Assembly (NCBI RefSeq): GCF_009730915.1
Contig: NC_052489.1
Coordinates: forward strand, 30,373,916 to 30,437,915
DNA: 64,000 nt
Origin: Dioscorea cayenensis subsp. rotundata
Taxonomy: Eukaryota; Streptophyta; Magnoliopsida; Dioscoreales; Dioscoreaceae
Direction: 5' to 3'
Each line of letters opens with the position of its first letter. The stretch's first letter is position 1. The notes beneath the pieces are model-generated. The model was given only the letters and a program-made list of their open reading frames with translations. It did not search any database and was not told the origin of the DNA. Of this stretch, positions 48,388 to 59,499 are shown piece by piece. A program made the translations under genes and the position numbers.

Positions 48388-51300
48388 TTAGTCCATTGTT
48401 TGTTTTCTATTAGAATATGCATTCTGCTGTTGCCTTCTTGAATTATGATATCTGTTCTTCCTTCTGGTATTCTTGTCTCTATGCTTGCTTGTGGTGGCTT
48501 TGTTTGACGGAATATTGAAGTCAGGAGCCTCTGAGGCCGTGCTAGCACTGTCCAACTGCTGCTCAACAGCAGAATCAATAGCTGTGGATGCCGGAACAAC
48601 CGGTGCAGGAAGATACATTCCAGGTAATACCACAATTTCTTTTCTTGATTCAATCAGGCCACTGTTTTCTTGTTGGAGTTGTAATAGTGACTCAAATTTC
48701 TGTCTTCTGTTTTTTTCTGACTCAGACTCTAGTAACTTTCTTTCATCAGCATCCATTTCCTCTGCTGCATTCTAAAAGCAAATGGATAAATGACACTGAT
48801 CAGTAGATAGCTTAAAAAATGAGGATGTTACAGCAACTAATCGCAAGTCTCCATGTGACAAACATGAGCTGATTGATTGTGCATTTTGAAATAAAACTAA
48901 AAGCTTTTAATACACACCTCTTGCAATGAATTTGTCCCTGCATAATCAAGGATATGCTCGATATCTTTTGCCTCAAACAATTTGCGGCAGACAGGACAGT
49001 TATGTTGTTGCTGTTTCATTTCTGTACAAGAACCCATGTCAACAGATGATATTCCTTGATGAGAACAGAAAACTATCAAAAGTATGGCTAATATAAAATT
49101 CAACCCAAAATATCACTTGGGAGTTAGATGTTGTTTAATTGTGAGACATTATCAAACGAGAAAAAAAGGAAAACAGGAAGCAAAAAGCTCTGAAGTGAAG
49201 TATGTCTACAAATAGGATAAAAATCATGACTGGCAAAACCGTGACATTAAATTATTGATCATATAGAAGATTTGTTCAAATAGAAAGATTTCAAAAAGGA
49301 CCATTCATAGGCAATGAAAATTATGTTGTTAACTTTGAGTAAATGGTAATGGGTTCTTCTAATAAGCAACTGCAAATAACTAGTTGGGTTTCCTATTATC
49401 CATCAATAAGACAGGAAATTTTTTATAACAAAATAAGTGAAATTTCAAAATTCATGCATCAATTAAGCATGATTCAACTTGATTTAATAGTACATTCTTA
49501 CTGCTTTGGTCATTTCTACTGCTGCATCTAAACAAATCAAGTAGCTGGTGATTTTTCAGTTTAAGAAGTCTCTCTATATTTAAATAGTGGCTTTCTTAAT
49601 GAATTAAAAAGTATGGTCCTCCTTTATATGAGCATAAAGCACAATACAACTGAGCCTGCAGCAGAATTAGTGAAGAGGGTTATACTCATATTCATCATAA
49701 CAAGTGCTAAAAATCAAGCTTTCATTTTTAATTCTCCCAAGATGATCATAAAACAGGTAAAGAGGCTTCTGCATAGATTTCTACAGATGCTCAGAAATTA
49801 TAAATACAAGAAACATTACGTAAATTGAATGCCATAACCTAATCTCATTGCTTCAACATGAACTGACAAAGAAGCAAAATACGACAGAGGAGCTACCTAT
49901 TTGGATTCCTACAGAAGCCATCACTGAATCACATTGCTTACGATCATCTTGGAGCCATTGCCACCACTGAATAATGCACTCACTGAAGGGAATAAAAGTA
50001 TAAAAATTAAAATGCAGTAAAACAAGGAAAAATTTCAAGAGAAAAAAATAGAAAGCAGGTGTCAATCTTACCTATGAAAGCAATGATAACAGGACATCAA
50101 CTTCATAAATGGCGGTGAATTGCCAGATTGGTCTTCTACAAGCAAAGGGTGTAAACAGAATGGACAGTTACCTTCTGGATGGTTCATACCCGTCAGAAGA
50201 TCCACAGCTTCCTGATATAATTAAATGAATCAGATAAAAACACTGAAAGCACATGAAGAAAATACTGTACATATTAAAAATAAATGATAAAAGTTCTAAA
50301 ACTAGTGGAGCTTAAAATTTGTAAACAACATCTTGGAGTGAATAACAACGTTGGAAAAATAAAAATATCCATGACAGAAAGAAACCTTGAGAGTAAAAGA
50401 AAATTTTATCTACTATTAGATAAACCAAATTTGACTTCAAACTTGACCTTATTTTTCTTTTTAAAAAAAACCTCCATGTGTTTCTGCCTCCATCTAAAAA
50501 TAGCGGCCAGATGAGATAATAATGTATATAATAATCAAGTCATAAATTTTTAATTTAATAATTTTTCTTTACTGGACCAGAGACAAAAGATTCAAGTGTC
50601 ATGCACCAATGTTTCCATGGAAACTTTCACTTTCCTATAATGCTAACCCCTTGTTACAGTCACTAATAAATCTCAGCACGCTAAACCACATGACTAGTAA
50701 ACAAGGATCAAACAGTCACATATGTGGTGAACATAAATGTTTTTCAGAGCTAAGAACAAAACAAAAAGAGATAAGTGCAATGTTAATTCCCTTTCCAGTG
50801 GCTTAAAAAAAATAATAAATAAAATAAAAAATAAAAAAATACAACACTGAAACCTTAACATATACATACCTCACAGAGTTTGATGATCATCGAGCATGAA
50901 GAGAGTTCTTGAGATTTGTTCTTTATGATTGTGATCAAGTGCTTTTTCTCGATTCTCATCAAGTCCCTTCGAGTCCACAATATGCAAATGAGGAGGTTTT
51001 TGGGGGTACTGTTCGAAAAATGAATTCAGAATATTTTTAAGTTAACTGATAAACGAAACAGATAAACATCAGGCAAGATACATGGAGCAGTTATGATTTC
51101 AATGCAAGGGTACCACTTTCTAGCTCTACATTCTGCGAGAATAATGCCAAAGACCACCTTTACAAAGAAAAAAAACAGAAAGAAACAATTTGCCAGAGGC
51201 ATCACATCACTTTCATACGAAATATGTTAATTAACTTCTTCGACTTATGCAAATACAATGAGGCACATCTATTTTACCATTCAAACTCATTATATTGTTT

Positions 51301-53864
51301 GGTTATAATATAATCATAGTTTAAAAAAGCGGTTGTGTCTTGAGGCGAGGCGTTAGGATTTTGCCTCAAGGCGTACGCCTCCTATAAAATGCATAAATCT
51401 TACGCCGCTCCGCCTCAAGACGCTCTGCCTAGAGGCGCACCCACCACCATTTCTTTCTCCCTATCTGATGTATACATAGTTAATATACCAATATATATAG
51501 ATAGATTGCTAAGTTTCTATTTTGTATAAATGAAAGAAATCTTAATTTATTTAATACTAATTTTAAAATTTCATCAAAATGAAATAATTATGTATTAAAA
51601 AAAACTCACCACAAAAGATTTGACATACTTATTAATCAATCTGTAAATTGCCAAGTAACCAACTAATCATTTAAAAATAAATTCTAAATCTAAGTTATCT
51701 AACTAATCATTTAAAAATAAAATCTAAATCTAACTAATCATTTAAAAATATAGTGTACCTAATCATTTAAAAATGGAATCGTAACTAATCATTTAAAAAT
51801 GAATCGATAATTGAAAATTTGAAATCAATTATTCTTTGCTTTTTTTTTAAATAAATGGATATACAAGAGACCCATTTAAATAACCCTTAATTTTTTTTAA
51901 CAACTATATTTCTAAAAAAATTATAAAAAAACTAGATTACTATTTTGGGGCAATTACAAAACAATTTCTTAGAAACTAAAATGAACTATGAAGTTTAAGT
52001 TAAAAAAACTATGAAAAAAACCAAAGACAATTAATCTTTTTTTATTATTAATTTCATGACTATTTTGTCAATTACTATTTACATTTATAGTTTTTTTGTT
52101 GAGGTAGACTGCCTCGAGGGCTTACGTCTCGCCTCATAAAAAGCAAAAACGCCTCAAATACGTCTTTTACGCCTTTTTTTAAACATTGAATATAATACAA
52201 AGCTTGAGACACAATATGTTATTTTTTTGAAACACACTTCGCCTGCTAAGGGGGAGAATAAGTTATAATTGAAGGTAGAATGAAAATAAACTTTGCATAT
52301 CTATTAACAAGAAAGCATAGTTGTCAAAAACGTTATGCGCATCTAGGCACAAGGAGAGTCCTGGGGCCTAGGTGCATGCAAGCATCTTGGAGACACTAGG
52401 CGCACTAATTAAAAAAAATTAAAAACTAGTTTTCATGTCATATGTTTTAAATTTTTAGAATGTCTTAAAAATTATATCATAGAAGACATAAAAACATATA
52501 TAGTAACATATAAACTTTTCAAATGTTCAATACAAAATGCAATAACATTACATAATACATGCAGCGAGTCCTAAGTCCTAACTCGAATAATAAAATCTAG
52601 TGACTATCATCAAAATCATCAAGTCCATCATCATTATCATCACCACTAACACCATCAATTTTCCCTTCAAATTTATCATTATCTTCATCTAAATATCATC
52701 TCCAAAATTTTCATTCTCATCATCACCATCTCTAAGAATTAAGCAGGTTCCCAAACTAGCAAATGCCTTATATTTCCCCTTTGATGACCTCGAATAAAAA
52801 TGTTAAGTTTTGTGTTCTACTTGGTTGTGCTTGCATTAATTTTGAGTAGATTTTGATTGCATGTGTTAATTTTATGTAAGCTCTTTTTTTATTTTTCAGT
52901 CACCAAGATGTATGGACAAGATTAAAAAAATCAAAGTAAAAAAATAAGAAAAAAGCGTAGCAAAATTGGTAGATGCTATAGAGGCGCGCCTAAGCCCTTG
53001 CTAGACGCCTAGTGCCTAGGTGCAGAAACATGCGCCTTCTTGACACTGCCAGCCTAACATGCATAAAGACGCAAGCCTTTGAGCCTTGTGTGCCTTGCGC
53101 CTTACGCACGCTGATAAAGGCACAAGCCTTTGAGCCTTGTATACGCCTAAGAGGCACACATTTGACAACCATGCAAGAAAGTAGTTTTGCCTACATATTG
53201 AAATTCCAAAACACAAGAAAAATAGTCATGCTATATATATCAAAGTCATACCTGAGAATCACACAGAATTCCAAGAACAACTTCCACAAACTGCAAAGGA
53301 ACACAAACATAATTCAATATCCACAATAAACTTCAACTTAACCAGAAGACATAGAAAACATTCCTAATGGATGATGAAGCACAGAATTTCATAGCAAGAT
53401 AACAGCAATCAAAAACTTCAAATATGATTTGCATCCAAACCCCAAAACCATAGTTTCGAATTCCTTGGCAACATCAAACACTGCAATGCAATCAAATCGC
53501 CCTAGATGGAGCTCAAACCCTTCCGCTCTATACCAAGATAAAACAATTCGCAATAGAAACAACAAAATGGAAAACCAAATCCCAAGAACCACAAAACAGA
53601 TAACAAAATCAAGCAACAAACCGAATAAATTAGCAAGATTTTATGAGTCTGATGATGAATAATTCAACTGGAAATTCATCAGAAGCATCAATGGAGATCA
53701 AAGGGGTAGATCACCTGCTGGGACGAATCACCGGCGGTGCGCGGGGTGATGTGAACGTGGAGGTGAGGAGGGAATTCACGGATGATCTCGCAATCATCGC
53801 CATAGAAGGCTCGGAACGCCTCCACCTCCATGCGGACCTCCTCCTCTTGCTCCTCTGCCGCCAT
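48388..53864 (-). CDS. RNF25: RWD/RING E3 ubiquitin ligase, RNF25 (AO7)-type, seven exons
   Basis: Exons: 53715-53864, 53252-53290, 50870-51008, 50072-50211, 49897-49982, 48918-49021, 48388-48771. Residues 1-110 form an RWD domain (MEVEAFRAFYGDDCEIIREF, FVEVVLGILCDSQYPQKPPH). A RING-H2 spread over three exons follows: CPFC, then CYHCFHSEC, then CPVC, with the IIQWWQWLQDD segment typical of RNF25 in between. The tail is charged (ESESEKNRRQKFESLLQLQQ) and ends in a basic RKNRYHNSRR stretch. RNF25 proteins transfer ubiquitin from an E2; animal RNF25 acts in NF-kB signalling and on stalled ribosomes, while the plant role is unclear. Exon 3 has one extra base in a homopolymer (T5 at 50943-50947, plus strand). 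Intron 2 carries two hAT elements, and a MULE ends 309 bp upstream of the ATG. Confidence 0.88.
51315..52188. mobile_element. Non-autonomous hAT-type element 1 (874 bp) in RNF25 intron 2
   Basis: The ends are inverted repeats: CATAGTTTAAAAAAG at the left, and at the right the reverse complement of CAATGTTTAAAAAAA. Both flanks carry the same eight bases, AATATAAT (51307-51314 and 52189-52196), the hAT target size. Subterminal regions are packed with GAGGCG/CGCCTC motifs, as in hAT elements whose transposase binds subterminal repeats. The middle has five copies of an AACTAATCATTTAAAAAT-type unit (about 51660-51805). No transposase is present. The TSD lies in AT-rich DNA, but its combination with the TIRs makes the call good. 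Confidence 0.8.
51660..51805 (+). repeat. Short tandem array inside hAT element 1
   Basis: Five copies of a CTAATCATTTAAAAAT core at roughly 30-50-bp spacing. Confidence 0.75.
52316..53173. mobile_element. Non-autonomous hAT-type element 2 (858 bp) in RNF25 intron 2
   Basis: Terminal inverted repeats are CATAGTTGTCAAA (left) and the reverse complement of TTTGACAACCATG (right). A perfect 8-bp target duplication, CAAGAAAG, lies at 52308-52315 and 53174-53181. Subterminal DNA is rich in GCGCCTAGGC-like motifs, including a direct repeat of CAAGCCTTTGAGCCTTGT (about 53072 and 53122). An interior stretch on the minus strand (about 52600-52740) reads an acidic relic (DGDDENENFGDD ... GLDDFDDSH), possibly a transposase C-terminus. 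No intact transposase is present. Confidence 0.85.
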
Positions 53865-54172
53865 TGTTGATCTCCGAACTCTCTTCGGTGCGCGAAGACA
53901 ACCTTCAGAGTTTTTAAACCGTAAAAATAAGGATTTATTTATTTATTTATTCATGAATTATTTTTTTTTACAAATACCCTCTCAATTTTTTTTATTTATA
54001 TTGTGATTTAAATTAATTTATTAATTAAAAACAAAAGTAATATGTGGATGCTCTGCCGCTGCGTTTGATTAGGATTAAAAGAAAAAACTTATATAATTAT
54101 ATAACAAATATATTTACTTATAAACACTTTATTATCCCTGATTTTATATATTTATTGTGATTATATATATAT
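53865..54172. other. RNF25 promoter region up to the MULE end
   Basis: 308 bp of AT-rich DNA remain between the ATG of the RNF25-like gene and the MULE terminus. The last bases are a (TA)n run. No firm TATA box or other motif was found. Confidence 0.45.
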
Positions 54173-54689
54173 GGGAAAATTACTGTTCACCCTCGTAATT
54201 TTTCAAAACTTCACAAAAACCCCTCCTACTTTTTACACACCAGCTGACTGCCCGGTTAGTGTTTAACTTCCCTTTACTCCCCACTGGTTCACTCGAATGG
54301 GTCAGTATTGTGAAATCCCATTTTGCCACGAAAATGGTGGGAAAGGAAAGCGCCAAATCACATCATGTTCAGCCTTTTTGAAGGGCTTTCGCTTGGTTTC
54401 GATGAAAATGGCGAGGAGTTACATTACATCTTGTTGTTCTCCTCATTATCGTACCGAAATATATAAATCGGTTTCTCGAGCGGAAAATGAAATTGATTTC
54501 CATCGGATTGGTCGAGTGCACTTCGTCTTCAAATGAGTGTAGTCGATTTTATTGTCGAGGCGAGCATGTGCCATTGTCAGTCTCTCGTTTATGGTTGTAA
54601 GTTGTATTCGACGAGAAGAACGATGAATTACTGACGAGTTCGTTTCGTTGTAAAGTTCTTCTCGTTTATGGTTATCTATTTTGTATATT

Positions 54690-54840
54690 TTTAAATAATG
54701 TTTAACTATTTTTCTATTATCCGTTTAAATATTTTACTAATATGTTTTAATAATTATCATATCCGTTTAATACTTCCCATCTCCGTTTAACATTATCTTT
54801 TACATGTATAACTATTCATAAGCGTGTAAATTCTCAAAAG
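54690..54840 (+). repeat. GTTTAA-core periodic array, right MULE, 5' flank
   Basis: Cores GTTTAAC, CGTTTAAA and CGTTTAAT recur about every 20-27 bases. Further tracts of the same type in the transposase half are at 56040-56130, 56800-56960 and 58260-58440, all in the CGTTTAA sense orientation. Confidence 0.6.
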
Positions 54841-55092
54841 TCTCTGCGTAAAGCGGTGATCTTTTTCGTTTGATCCGAATTGTTGGCATGTGGCGCGTGG
54901 CGAGTGGCAAGGTTATGGTATCCGTGCGTAGAATTAATGAGCGGCATTAATTCTTATGCACGTGTAACATAAATTTCCGAACACCCGTTCGTTCTCATCG
55001 ATCGATGTCGGCAGCGTGTCGTTTAACTTTTTTTCTGGATACGAAGAGTCGACCGCTTGTGGACTTCACACCATAAATAACCCGGGAAGAAC

Positions 55093-55170
55093 CCTCCCCA
55101 TGGACAACCACTCCTCGTCGTCCTCATCATCCTCCTCCTCCTCCTCCTCCTCTTCCTCCTCTTCCCAGCT
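55093..55170 (+). repeat. (TCC)n-type microsatellite in the MULE
   Basis: About 60 bases of TCC/TCA triplets. Reading it as poly-serine is possible but without support as a gene. A shorter inverted version is at 2590-2625 in the left MULE. Confidence 0.8.
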
Positions 55171-55741
55171 GGACAACCACTCTGTCCGAAAAGGATGTTT
55201 CGTGAGCCTTCTTCCCTTATCTTGAGAATCGATTAGCCGTAATCACGAACTAGTTAAACTATCTTTTTCCCTGCCCGAAAGTCCTCTCATAATTGCACGA
55301 ATCGCAGAGGATTCTCCAGCGGTGGATGACGGGAAAGCAATTAAGAGAGCATTTCGACTTGGGTATGAAAAGAAAGTTTTTCACGTATTTAGCGTGATTG
55401 CGGAGGATTCTCTAGAGGAGGAGATCGTGAAACATCCTTTAAGACGAGGGTTGACATTTACCACTGAGACTTTACGTTAGCGTTTAAGAAAATTACGTCG
55501 ATGTCATACCGTTATGCGTTACGTGTTTAACTATCAGGATCGTCGTTTAAGTCCTACCATGACACATTGATTAATAGTCGTTTTCATGAATGTGTGTTGT
55601 TTAACCTTTTTTTAATGTTGTACGTTTTGCAGGTTCAAGTTGATGCGCTTCTTATGCAGACCGTCGTGAGCATTCGAATGTCATGGACACTTGTTTCGAT
55701 TATACGAGGGTCGAGTCGTGAGTGTCAAAGTCCGAGCGGAC

Positions 55742-55795
55742 GTTGTAAATGTTGTAAATGTTGTAAATCTTTGTAAATGTTGTAAATGTTGTAAA
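55742..55795 (+). repeat. GTTGTAAAT 9-bp tandem repeat in the MULE
   Basis: Five GTTGTAAAT units plus one CTTTGTAAAT variant. The left MULE has three units at the equivalent site (1970-1998, inverted), so the copy number differs between the elements. Confidence 0.8.
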
Positions 55796-56483
55796 TATTT
55801 TATAAATAAAAGCGAAACAATCGTATTTTGTTCGTGAACTTACGAAATTTAAACAGAGACCTAGTAAAAAACAATGTGGGAAACAAAAAGCGTCATGTGT
55901 AAACAATAGAAAAAGGTTAAACAATACTCGAGTTACTCTTTAAACAATGACAGCGGTGTTTAAGAAAATACGTAAATATGTTTAAAGCAGGTGACCCGGG
56001 AGGTACCCATCTAGCAACGCGATGTCGGTGAAAAGCATTCAATTTAAACGATAACATATTATTTACATGATATAGACTTTAGTTAAAGCAGATTAACCGT
56101 TATTTTAAACACTATATGTATCTGTTTAAACATAAAAAGCTTAGCGTTATACGAGAGACTCGTGTTGAGTTGAGAACTTTCATTCGAACGATGACAACAT
56201 GTCTTCCTCGCTGACAGTGACATATATTTCCCTTTTTGCCCTTGGGATGGAGGGAAAAATACTGCCCAATCACATCACGTCTAGTCTAACCTCTATGCAT
56301 ACAACTGCAGCTTTTTTTGTTTGCATTCATTGACTTTGTTTGTTCTTTACATCTTCTACTTCTTCTTCGTCGTCTTCGTTTTTGTTCTTCAGTTTCATTT
56401 GGTTTTATACGATTTGGTTTTCGACCGATATATTATGGAGAGTTTTTGTGGTATTGCTAGATTCAACGGGAGGGAAGAGTGCT

Positions 56484-58841
56484 AATGTTCACTGCTCAGA
56501 CTTCTTGGGAGTTGGTGTTAGCTGAGATATGTGAGCGATGGGGTCTCGAAGTTTCTCTTGTCAGGGTTAAGTTCATCACACCGGATGGATATAAAAGCGG
56601 TTTTGCCCAATAGAAAAGCGATGTTGACTTCCAGTGGATGTGTCACGTCCCATCTCCATCTTCAAATGTCTCTGTAGTTGATCTTGTCGTCGAGACGATA
56701 AAATGTGCTATTGCTGAATCCTAATGAAAACGAGGTTTACTCGTAGTAAGTTCCTTTTAATTTTAATTATTCCAGGTTGTGCGAGGTCATTATTGTTTAA
56801 ATATGTCGCCATCATTTGGTTAACATATTATACTAGTCCTTTACGTTATTAGTTAATTGTTTAAGTATTTAATTTAACGTTTAACTATTGTCATTATCGC
56901 TTAAACATTATACTCTCCGCTTAACATATTGATCTTTTCATTTGACTGAAGTGTTGGCGAATTCGATTCCGCGAGTGCTCCCGTTCATCCCCATGGTGAC
57001 ACTGGCGGTGTGGGATGTCTTCCTTCCTCGTCGGATCATTCGAAGTGTTGTCGTTGGATATTGATCAACGTTTTTGACGGTGTCGAACATTTTCGAGGAT
57101 GTACTTCAAATCATGCAATCAAAAGGAATTTTTGACTTCAAATTCATAAAGAACGAAAAACATCGGGTAGTGATGGAATCTTGCTGCCGAGTGGTTGTCG
57201 TTAGGCGCCTCATGCATCAAAAGAGTATAACAAAAAAATACTTTCGAATCAAGACAATCAACCCGTCACACACTTGCGGTGGTGGCATAGGTTCAGGTCA
57301 CATCCGAAAAGCGTCCCAAAAATGGGTTAGCGCACGAGTGATTCGGAAGCTCGAGGACCGTCCCTCGTATGAGGCCATCGACATTCGAGGAAGGACATGT
57401 TGCGGGAACATGGTGTCCACATACCATACAAGCAGGCTTGGTTGGGAAAAAGAGCATGCCCGGGTGGTCCTCGACGGCAGTGACATCTCCAGCTATGACT
57501 GTTTGCTTTGGTATGTGGATAAGGTGGCTGAGACAAATCCCGGCAGCGTTGCGATCGTGGAGAGAGACGGTGATCGTTTTAAACGTGCATTCTTTTCTTT
57601 CAGCGCGTGTATTGTGGGATTCAAGAGGGCTTGCAGGCCGCTGCTGTTTCTCGATGGTACCCACCTCCTTGGAAAATATCGGGGTACACTACTGGGTGCC
57701 ACAGGGAAAGATGGTAACAATGGTTTTTTCCACGTCGCCTTCGGTATAGTCGACAACGAGACCGATGCCAATTGGACTTGGTTCATATCTAAGTTAGGGC
57801 GATGCCTTATCACGAGGGTGGAGATTATCATGAGATAATTACCTTCGTGTCGGACGAGTCCAAGGGCCTTGTGAGCGCAATTGCGAGAGTCTTCCCTTCT
57901 TCGCCACATGCGTTCTGTCTTCGACATTTGGAGGCCAATTTTATAAAAGCCAATGTCAGACTTGGGAAGGCATTGAGGGAGGAGTGCTCGGGTCATATGC
58001 TTCCAGCATTGCGTGGGCATCCACGGCTAAAGATTTCGATGATACCGTGAATGAATCTGCAGGGCCATATCACCCGAAGCTCATCATCGGTTGATTAATA
58101 AATCGGATATGGCACATTGGTGAATTATCTGTTCGGAGGTGATCGTTGGGGGTGAGATGTATTCGAACGTCGATGGAGTCGCTCAATGCTTGGATCAAGG
58201 AAGCTCGTCATTTACAGGTGGCAAAAATGGTCGACTCCATAAGGTCTCGCGAATGTTGGTTTACACTTAACATTTAGTATTACCCTTTAAACATTCTCAA
58301 TCTTTGTTTCATTACACTTATCCGACTTTTAAATATTAATCATTTCGTTTAAATAATTACAATAATGTTTAAACATGTTGACGAATTATTTAACCATCAA
58401 CTGTCTTTGTTTAACCTTATTTGCCGTGTTCAAGTTGATGCGCATGTTATGTAGCCGCGTGAGCAAGCGACCAAATGGGAGAGCTACTTATGCCCGGACA
58501 TACATTCGAGTTAGAGATCATTGTTGAGGGCAGCCGAAATCTTCGTGTTGGTCGTCAGTGTCGATGATCGTTACTGAGTGATCGACCAATGCAGACGAAC
58601 TCCGTGGATCTCGCCATCGAACTTGTTCATGTCGAAGGTGGCAAGTTTATGGTATCCCTCGCAAACATGCTTACGCAGCAATAATGCGATGCACACCAAC
58701 GTACATCGATTTATTAGCGGGTACTTTCACCGTCGACAATTACAAACCGGGCGTACAAGGAAGCTATATTCCCCATACCCGACGATGACGAGCCTTCGGG
58801 ATCGAAATCGTGAGCTTCGCTTGAGACCGCCCTGCGACTAG
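56484..58841 (+). pseudogene. MULE transposase, broken by stops and frameshifts
   Basis: The N-terminal piece reads SWELVLAEICERWGLEVSLV and KFITPDGYKSGFAQ, then a TAG stop, then SDVDFQWMCHV, the PB1-like start of plant MULE transposases. At 57074-57838 come a MuDR-type segment (NPSHTCGGG) and the catalytic core, LFLDGTHLLGKYRGTLLGAT and GKDGNNGFFHVAFGIVD. After a frameshift near 57800 come FVSDESKGLVSAI (second catalytic Asp) and HAFCLRHLEANF. After another comes SLNAWIKEARHL. The SWIM zinc finger reads CSCRRWQVYGIPRKHAYAAI near 58630-58690, with the third Cys replaced by Arg. It cannot make an active protein. Confidence 0.85.
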
Positions 58842-59499
58842 AAGGCGACCGGGCGGCCTAGACGAAAAGAGGATCGAGTCGCAGCGTTTGATGTCCGCGA
58901 GTTACATTGCAGCCCGCGCCGAGGATCCGGTCACGATCGACGATCTTGCAGATGAAAGCTGTCGCCGACTAGACATTGTTAATAAACCGACGATGACTGT
59001 GGAAACATTGGGTATTGATGGGAACCTTTCCACATTTAAACTCTTACTCTTTTACGAATTGAATGTATTTACACGGAGACATTGTTATTTTTAAAGCGGA
59101 TACATCTGTAATTTGAAATATTTCAACCGATGTTTAAACGAATGAGTGACGATTTAGTTAAACAGAGACAGTGTTATTTTTAAAGCGAAAATGTTATACC
59201 GTAGATTTGAAATATTTAAAACCGATGTTTAAACGATATATAGTATATTTAAACAATGAAAGTGAAATGTACACAATTACAACGTAAATTAAACAATGAA
59301 ATAAAAACCGAATGGAATTTAACCCGCTTTACAATTCAAAAACAAACAAAATTTACATTAAGATATACAAGTCATGTTCTTCGAACACGAAAAACAATGA
59401 ATTGAATTTGTCCGATTTACATTTGAAAAAAAAATTGACGATCGGATATCACAGGACATGTTATTCAAAAACAAAATTTAACCCGCTTGTGACGACCCC

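Noticed and set aside
53429..53870. Plus-strand frames over the RNF25 first exon and intron 1
   Set aside because: The minus strand encodes a clear RWD domain there with good splice sites; the plus-strand frames are shadows.
55016..55225. Serine-rich 69-codon frame
   Set aside because: Produced by a TCC microsatellite inside the MULE; no other coding signal.
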